Shown: piece by piece, positions 6,237 to 8,732 of the stretch
How the letters are laid out: the number at the start of each line of letters is the position of its first letter
Position numbering within the stretch: the first letter of the stretch is position 1
NCBI GenBank assembly: GCA_934477985.1
Contig: CAKSOR010000084.1
Span: forward strand, 1 to 8,732
Length of the DNA stretch: 8,732 bases
From: an uncultured Eubacteriales bacterium
GTDB taxonomy: Bacteria; Bacillota; Clostridia; Oscillospirales; CAG-272
Direction of reading: 5' to 3'
The notes under the pieces: model-generated
Database searches by the model: none
What the model was told of the DNA's origin: nothing
The model's input: only the letters and a program-made list of their open reading frames with translations
Translations under genes and position numbers: made by a program

Positions 6237-6270
6237 CACCTTACAGGTGACAAAAGCGGAAATGTCACTG
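6237..6270. repeat. Nested short palindromes in the trmO-surface protein intergenic region
   Basis: CACCT-TAC-AGGTG (6237-6249) is a perfect hairpin. Its right arm overlaps a second one, in which CAG and TGAC (6244-6251, with one bulged G) pair with GTCACTG (6264-6270). The two are mutually exclusive. They lie upstream of the promoter at 6343, so they are not in that gene's leader. The 259-bp region from 6170 to 6428 otherwise holds only the terminator, the promoter and the repeat at 6379. This could be a remnant of a small mobile or palindromic element; nothing coding is seen. Confidence 0.3.
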
Positions 6271-6342
6271 ATACTTCACACAATATAGCGTCAAATCAAG
6301 GTAAAATAGTTGAACAAAATCGGAGAAAAATACCCAAAAGGC

Positions 6343-6371
6343 TTGACAAACGGAAAAATTAGTAGTATAAT
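6343..6371 (+). promoter_or_regulatory. Consensus sigma-A promoter of the surface-protein gene
   Basis: A perfect TTGACA (6343-6348), a 17-base spacer and a perfect TATAAT (6366-6371). Transcription should start near 6378-6380, giving a leader of about 50 bases that ends with AAAGGTG (6414-6420) eight bases before the start codon. With both boxes exact, this should be one of the strongest promoters in the window, in keeping with the gene's codon use. Confidence 0.88.
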
Positions 6372-6378
6372 ATAGGCA

Positions 6379-6400
6379 GGATTATCGAACAAGATTATCC
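6379..6400 (+). repeat. GATTATC direct repeat at the transcription start; near-copy of the MITE-like terminus
   Basis: GATTATC occurs at 6380-6386 and again at 6393-6399, 13 bases apart, directly downstream of the -10 box. The first half, GGATTATCGAACAAG (6379-6393), matches the right terminus of the element at 4203-4217 at 13 of 15 positions, including an exact 10-mer, TTATCGAACA. It could be a tandem regulator site, an element remnant, or coincidence. Confidence 0.35.
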
Positions 6401-6428
6401 GATTCAAAGAACGAAAGGTGAAAAAACA

Positions 6429-7226
6429 ATGAAAAAACTCGCAGCACTTCTCAGCGCGGCACTCATCCTGACAGCCGCAATCATCCCCGCATCCGCGGCT
6501 GGTTCCGAAAAGTGGACCAAGGGTAACGGTTACCTCATCGACAACAAGAACGCAGAAGTTGTTCTCAAGGAAACCGATAAGGGACTTCAGGTTACTCACG
6601 GCGGTTACTATACCGACGGTAAGAACTGGGGCGGCGTCGCTTACAACGAAAAGGTTACCCTCGACGGCTTCTCTGTTGAGATGACTATCGACAAGCTCCC
6701 CGACACCGACTCCGATACTTGGTTCAGTGTTGACTTCCTCCAGAAGCCGCAGCTCTTCCAGGTCGGCGACTACGGCAGCAACAAGGGTATCGTCAACCTC
6801 ATCCGCTGGGGCAATCAGGACGAAGTCCAGAACTATGGTCCTTCCGAGTGGAAGGGCGCAGGCACCGACGCTAAGAACGACGCTTTCAACCTCAAGGCTG
6901 GCGACACTCTCACCGTTAAGGTAAACAAGAAGGACGGCAAGTACGTTCTCACCATCAATGGCGTTGAGTCGAAGGTTGCTTACGATCTCACCGGCATCGC
7001 TGACGACGGCAAGGCATACCTCGTAATCTCCTGCTCGATGAAGAACTCCCCCGCTGACGGCTTCCAGTACACAATCACCAAGATCAACGGCAAGTCGGTT
7101 ATCGAGGCAAAGAAGCCCGCAACCACCGCGGCTCAGACCTCTGACGCTGGTGTAGCTCTCGCGGTTCTCTGCGTAGCATCTCTCGCAGGCGCGGTTGTCG
7201 TCTCGAAGAAGCTCAGAAGAGCGTAA
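6429..7226 (+). CDS. Exported, C-terminally anchored surface protein with predicted beta-sandwich (ConA-like) domain
   Basis: A 265-residue protein. Residues 1-24 are a clear signal peptide (MKK, hydrophobic core, then a PASAA cleavage region). Residues 25-225 are rich in Gly, Asp, Lys and aromatics, with alternating beta-strand patterns and a phrase such as LTVKVNKKDGKYVLTINGVE (161-180), as in concanavalin-like lectin or glycoside-associated jelly rolls. I see no catalytic motif. After a short Thr/Ala linker comes QTSDAG (236-241), a hydrophobic stretch to about 258 and a basic KKLRRA tail, resembling a sortase-type sorting signal without a canonical LPXTG. The protein is thus probably held at the envelope. 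It is transcribed alone, from a perfect promoter to a strong terminator. Codon choice differs from its neighbours: of 26 glycines only one uses GGA, and Ala is often GCT or GCA, suggesting high expression. Specific function unknown. Confidence 0.85.
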   Translation: MKKLAALLSAALILTAAIIPASAAGSEKWTKGNGYLIDNKNAEVVLKETDKGLQVTHGGYYTDGKNWGGVAYNEKVTLDGFSVEMTIDKLPDTDSDTWFSVDFLQKPQLFQVGDYGSNKGIVNLIRWGNQDEVQNYGPSEWKGAGTDAKNDAFNLKAGDTLTVKVNKKDGKYVLTINGVESKVAYDLTGIADDGKAYLVISCSMKNSPADGFQYTITKINGKSVIEAKKPATTAAQTSDAGVALAVLCVASLAGAVVVSKKLRRA

Positions 7227-7254
7227 AAGCAAACCAAACTTTTCATTACATAGC

Positions 7255-7288
7255 AAAACGGAGTCGGTTTTCACCGGCTCCGTTTTTT
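7255..7288. terminator. Strong bidirectional terminator between convergent genes
   Basis: ACGGAGTCGGT (7258-7268) pairs with ACCGGCTCCGT (7273-7283) around a TTTC loop, with one G-U pair. AAA at 7255-7257 extends the stem, and six T residues run 7283-7288. On the minus strand the same hairpin ends in four T residues, so it can also end transcripts from the flavin reductase gene on the other side. Confidence 0.88.
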
Positions 7289-7308
7289 GTGAAACGCGGG
7301 TTCAGCGT

Positions 7309-7905
7309 TTAGTTTTTTTTGTCAGATGGTCTGTTTGGCTTGCGTGATTTCTTTTTCACCGAGAAACCGAAGCTGCCGAGTTTTTTGCCGAGCGCAAAAT
7401 ACTGCCCGTGGGCGTAGGCGGCGAGATCGGCTTTTTCGATTTTCAGCGCGCCGGCTTCGTTTATGACCGAGTCGTCGACGGCGACCGAGACGATGTCGGC
7501 GATGAACATGTCGTGCGTCCCGAGCGGAACGATTTCACAGACACTGCACTCAAGCGAGACCGGGCACTCGGCGATCATCGGCGTGTCGGGAAACTCGAGT
7601 CCGGGAACGGCGGTCAGCTTGCACTCCTTGAACTTGTCAAGGTCGCGCCCCGATCTGACTCCGCAGAAGTCGGCGCTCCGCACGAGTCCCGCTGGCGTGA
7701 GATTGATTGTGAACTTCCCGCTCTCCTTTATAAGAGGATAGGAAAATCTCTCGGGTCTCACCGAAATGTAGGTCTTCGGCGGATTGGTGTTCAGAATTCC
7801 GGTCCACGCCACCGTGATGATGTTTGGCTTTTCAATAGTCCCGCAGCTGACCATCACTGCGGGTATGGGCGCCAGCAGCGTCCCGCCTTTCCACTTTTGC
7901 TTCAT
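7309..7905 (-). CDS. Flavin reductase family protein (flavoredoxin-type FMN-binding split barrel)
   Basis: A 198-residue cytoplasmic protein of the flavin reductase-like / flavoredoxin family, which bind FMN and pass electrons from NAD(P)H or a redox partner; the partner is unknown here. Recognisable features are APIPAVMVS (12-20), the NIITVAWTG...NPP region (28-43), SVRPERFSY (48-56) with the flavin-contacting Arg/Tyr, the AD-CG-SGRDLDKF block (78-92), GTHDMFIADIV (129-139) and the closing YFALGKKLGSFGFSVKK. The C terminus adds a short basic tail. Length fits the family (about 190). The start at 7905 is set by AAGGAG (7910-7915) four bases upstream; the frame continues upstream to 7968 only through a palindrome and is not used. 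I see no clear promoter in the 201 bp upstream, so it may be read from the ligase gene. Confidence 0.88.
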   Translation of the reverse strand: MKQKWKGGTLLAPIPAVMVSCGTIEKPNIITVAWTGILNTNPPKTYISVRPERFSYPLIKESGKFTINLTPAGLVRSADFCGVRSGRDLDKFKECKLTAVPGLEFPDTPMIAECPVSLECSVCEIVPLGTHDMFIADIVSVAVDDSVINEAGALKIEKADLAAYAHGQYFALGKKLGSFGFSVKKKSRKPNRPSDKKN

Positions 7906-7921
7906 AGTACTCCTTGTTTGT

Positions 7922-7965
7922 CGGGGGAGGAAACCGCCTTTCGAGAAAGGCAGTTTCCTCCCCCG
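7922..7965. repeat. 44-bp REP-like palindrome ahead of the flavin reductase gene
   Basis: CGGGGGAGGAAAC (7922-7934) pairs perfectly with GTTTCCTCCCCCG (7953-7965). After one C/A mismatch, GCCTTT (7936-7941) pairs with AAAGGC (7946-7951) around a CGAG loop, giving 19 base pairs. No T-run follows on either strand, so it is not an ordinary terminator. Its base is seven bases from the AAGGAG of the minus-strand gene, so it would be in that mRNA leader. The rest of the 201-bp gap (7906-8118) is AT-richer and contains a TAAAGCTTTA palindrome (7982-7991) but no gene. Confidence 0.7.
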
Positions 7966-8093
7966 CACCCCCTCTTTCGGCTAAAGCTTTAAACAATTGG
8001 CTTTTATAGGCGTTAGTTTTCGGTTCTGGGGGGAGGTTGATTTGGATTTGTTGCTTTGAATTGTGCGGTTTTATTGCTTAGATGATAGTGTTT

Positions 8094-8130
8094 GAGAAAA
8101 AGTAGTTTTAATACGCGATTACTTCTTCTC
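8094..8130 (-). other. Hairpin over the stop codon of the ligase gene
   Basis: Read on the minus strand, GAGAAGAAGTA (8130-8120) can pair with TACTTTTTCTC (8104-8094) over 11 positions with one G-U pair. The left arm contains the last codons and stop of the ligase gene. It has five U residues inside the stem but none trailing, so it is a weak terminator or mRNA-end structure at best. Confidence 0.3.
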
Positions 8131-8732
8131 GTTGTTACCTCTTAATTCAACTCTTCTGATTTTGCCGCTGATCGTCTTCGGAAGCTCATCGAGGAACTCA
8201 ACGATTCTCGGGTACTTGTAGGGCGCGGTGTGAGTCTTGACGTAGTTCTGGATTTCCTTCTTCAGCGCGTCGTCGCCGGTCTTGCCCTTGACAAGGACAA
8301 TCGAAGCCTTGACGACCTGACCGCGGATTTCGTCTGGAGCGGCTGTGATCGCACACTCAAGGACATACGGGAGTTCCATGATGACGCTTTCGATCTCGAA
8401 CGGACCGATGCGGTAGCCGCTCGACTTGATGAGGTCGTCGATACGACCGACGTACCAGAAGAAGCCGTCTTCGTCGACCCACGCGGTGTCGCCGGTGTGA
8501 TACCAACCGTCGTGCCAAGCTTCCTTGGTTTTTTCTTCATTATTATAATAGCCGAGGTAGAGTCCGCAGGGAGTGCCGTTCTGGGTATTGATGCAGATTT
8601 CACCGGTTTCACCGACAGAGGCGACGCTTCCGTCGGGGCGGAGAACAGCTACTCTGTAGAGCGGGCTGGGCTTGCCCATCGAACCGGGCTTAGGAGTCAT
8701 GCCGACGAAGTTTCCGATGCTGAGAGTAGTCT
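8119..8732 (-). CDS. AMP-forming acyl-CoA synthetase/ligase, C-terminal part (partial at right window edge)
   Basis: The last 203 residues of an ANL-superfamily enzyme, which adenylates a carboxylic acid with ATP and then forms the CoA thioester; whole proteins have about 550 residues. The fragment opens in TTLSIGNFVG, continues with PKPGSMGKP and GETGEICI, and has the core motif WYHTGD followed by DEDGFFWYVGRIDDLIKSSG, where the Asp, Arg and hinge region lie (A7-A8), then YRIGPFEIES. The C-terminal domain ends with PKTISGKIRR, whose Lys (14th from the end) is the adenylation lysine. All visible catalytic residues are intact. The phrase around PKPGSMGKP is typical of clostridial acetyl- or medium-chain acyl-CoA synthetase-like enzymes, but the acid substrate cannot be set from this part. 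The 5' end and promoter are outside the window. Confidence 0.9.
   Translation of the reverse strand, partial: TTLSIGNFVGMTPKPGSMGKPSPLYRVAVLRPDGSVASVGETGEICINTQNGTPCGLYLGYYNNEEKTKEAWHDGWYHTGDTAWVDEDGFFWYVGRIDDLIKSSGYRIGPFEIESVIMELPYVLECAITAAPDEIRGQVVKASIVLVKGKTGDDALKKEIQNYVKTHTAPYKYPRIVEFLDELPKTISGKIRRVELRGNNEKK

Noticed and set aside
6291..7274. Open frame of 327 codons on the minus strand, antisense to the surface-protein gene
   Set aside because: It mirrors the biased codons of the plus gene, covers its promoter and terminator, and has no recognisable domain. The plus frame has a signal peptide, ribosome binding site and consensus promoter.
7906..7968. 21-residue N-terminal extension of the flavin reductase
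   Set aside because: It is only the translation of the palindrome; AAGGAG at 7910-7915 sets the start at 7905.

Overview
The window looks like a piece of a chromosome from an uncultured, GC-rich Firmicute of class Clostridia, probably a gut Oscillospiraceae/Ruminococcaceae-type organism. The grounds are sigma-A promoters close to the Bacillus/Clostridium consensus, strong AAGGAG-type ribosome binding sites, a yqeG-type HAD phosphatase near aroE as in Firmicutes, and a surface protein with a C-terminal QTSDAG-hydrophobic-KK tail common in gut Clostridia. This taxonomic call is inference; no rRNA or other marker gene is present.

Layout. (1) 1-1291, minus strand: an RpiR-family regulator, read from a consensus promoter, coupled by a TGATG overlap to an MFS transporter that runs off the left edge. 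(2) 1393-6199, plus strand: a seven-gene cluster, yqeG - small unknown protein - aroE - endonuclease IV-like TIM-barrel protein - aroQ - Cof-type HAD phosphatase - trmO/tsaA. It begins at a consensus extended -10 promoter and ends at a rho-independent terminator. Four of its six junctions are 4-nt ATGA overlaps. The one wide junction, before aroQ, is filled by a 94-bp MITE-like palindrome with 19-bp terminal inverted repeats. (3) 6343-7288, plus strand: a single gene with its own consensus promoter and strong terminator, encoding an exported, C-terminally anchored protein with a predicted beta-sandwich domain and codon use typical of high expression. (4) 7309-8732, minus strand: a flavoredoxin-type flavin reductase, and upstream of it the C-terminal third of an acyl-CoA synthetase-type AMP-forming ligase running off the right edge. 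A 44-bp REP-like hairpin lies just ahead of the flavin reductase ribosome binding site.

How the genes fit together. aroE (3-dehydroshikimate to shikimate) and aroQ (3-dehydroquinate to 3-dehydroshikimate) catalyse consecutive shikimate-pathway steps, and the TIM-barrel gene between them belongs to a superfamily that contains both DNA repair enzymes and 3-dehydroshikimate dehydratases. The rest of the cluster is housekeeping: two HAD phosphatases and a tRNA t6A37 methyltransferase. RpiR plus MFS is a typical locally regulated uptake unit, probably for a sugar derivative or phosphorylated compound.

I found no clear evidence of a new multi-gene system such as defence, CRISPR, toxin-antitoxin or phage. 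The most interesting items are the MITE-like palindrome, a near-copy of its terminus at the transcription start of the surface-protein gene, the ambiguous TIM-barrel enzyme, the uncharacterised surface protein and the hairpin repeat at 7922-7965.
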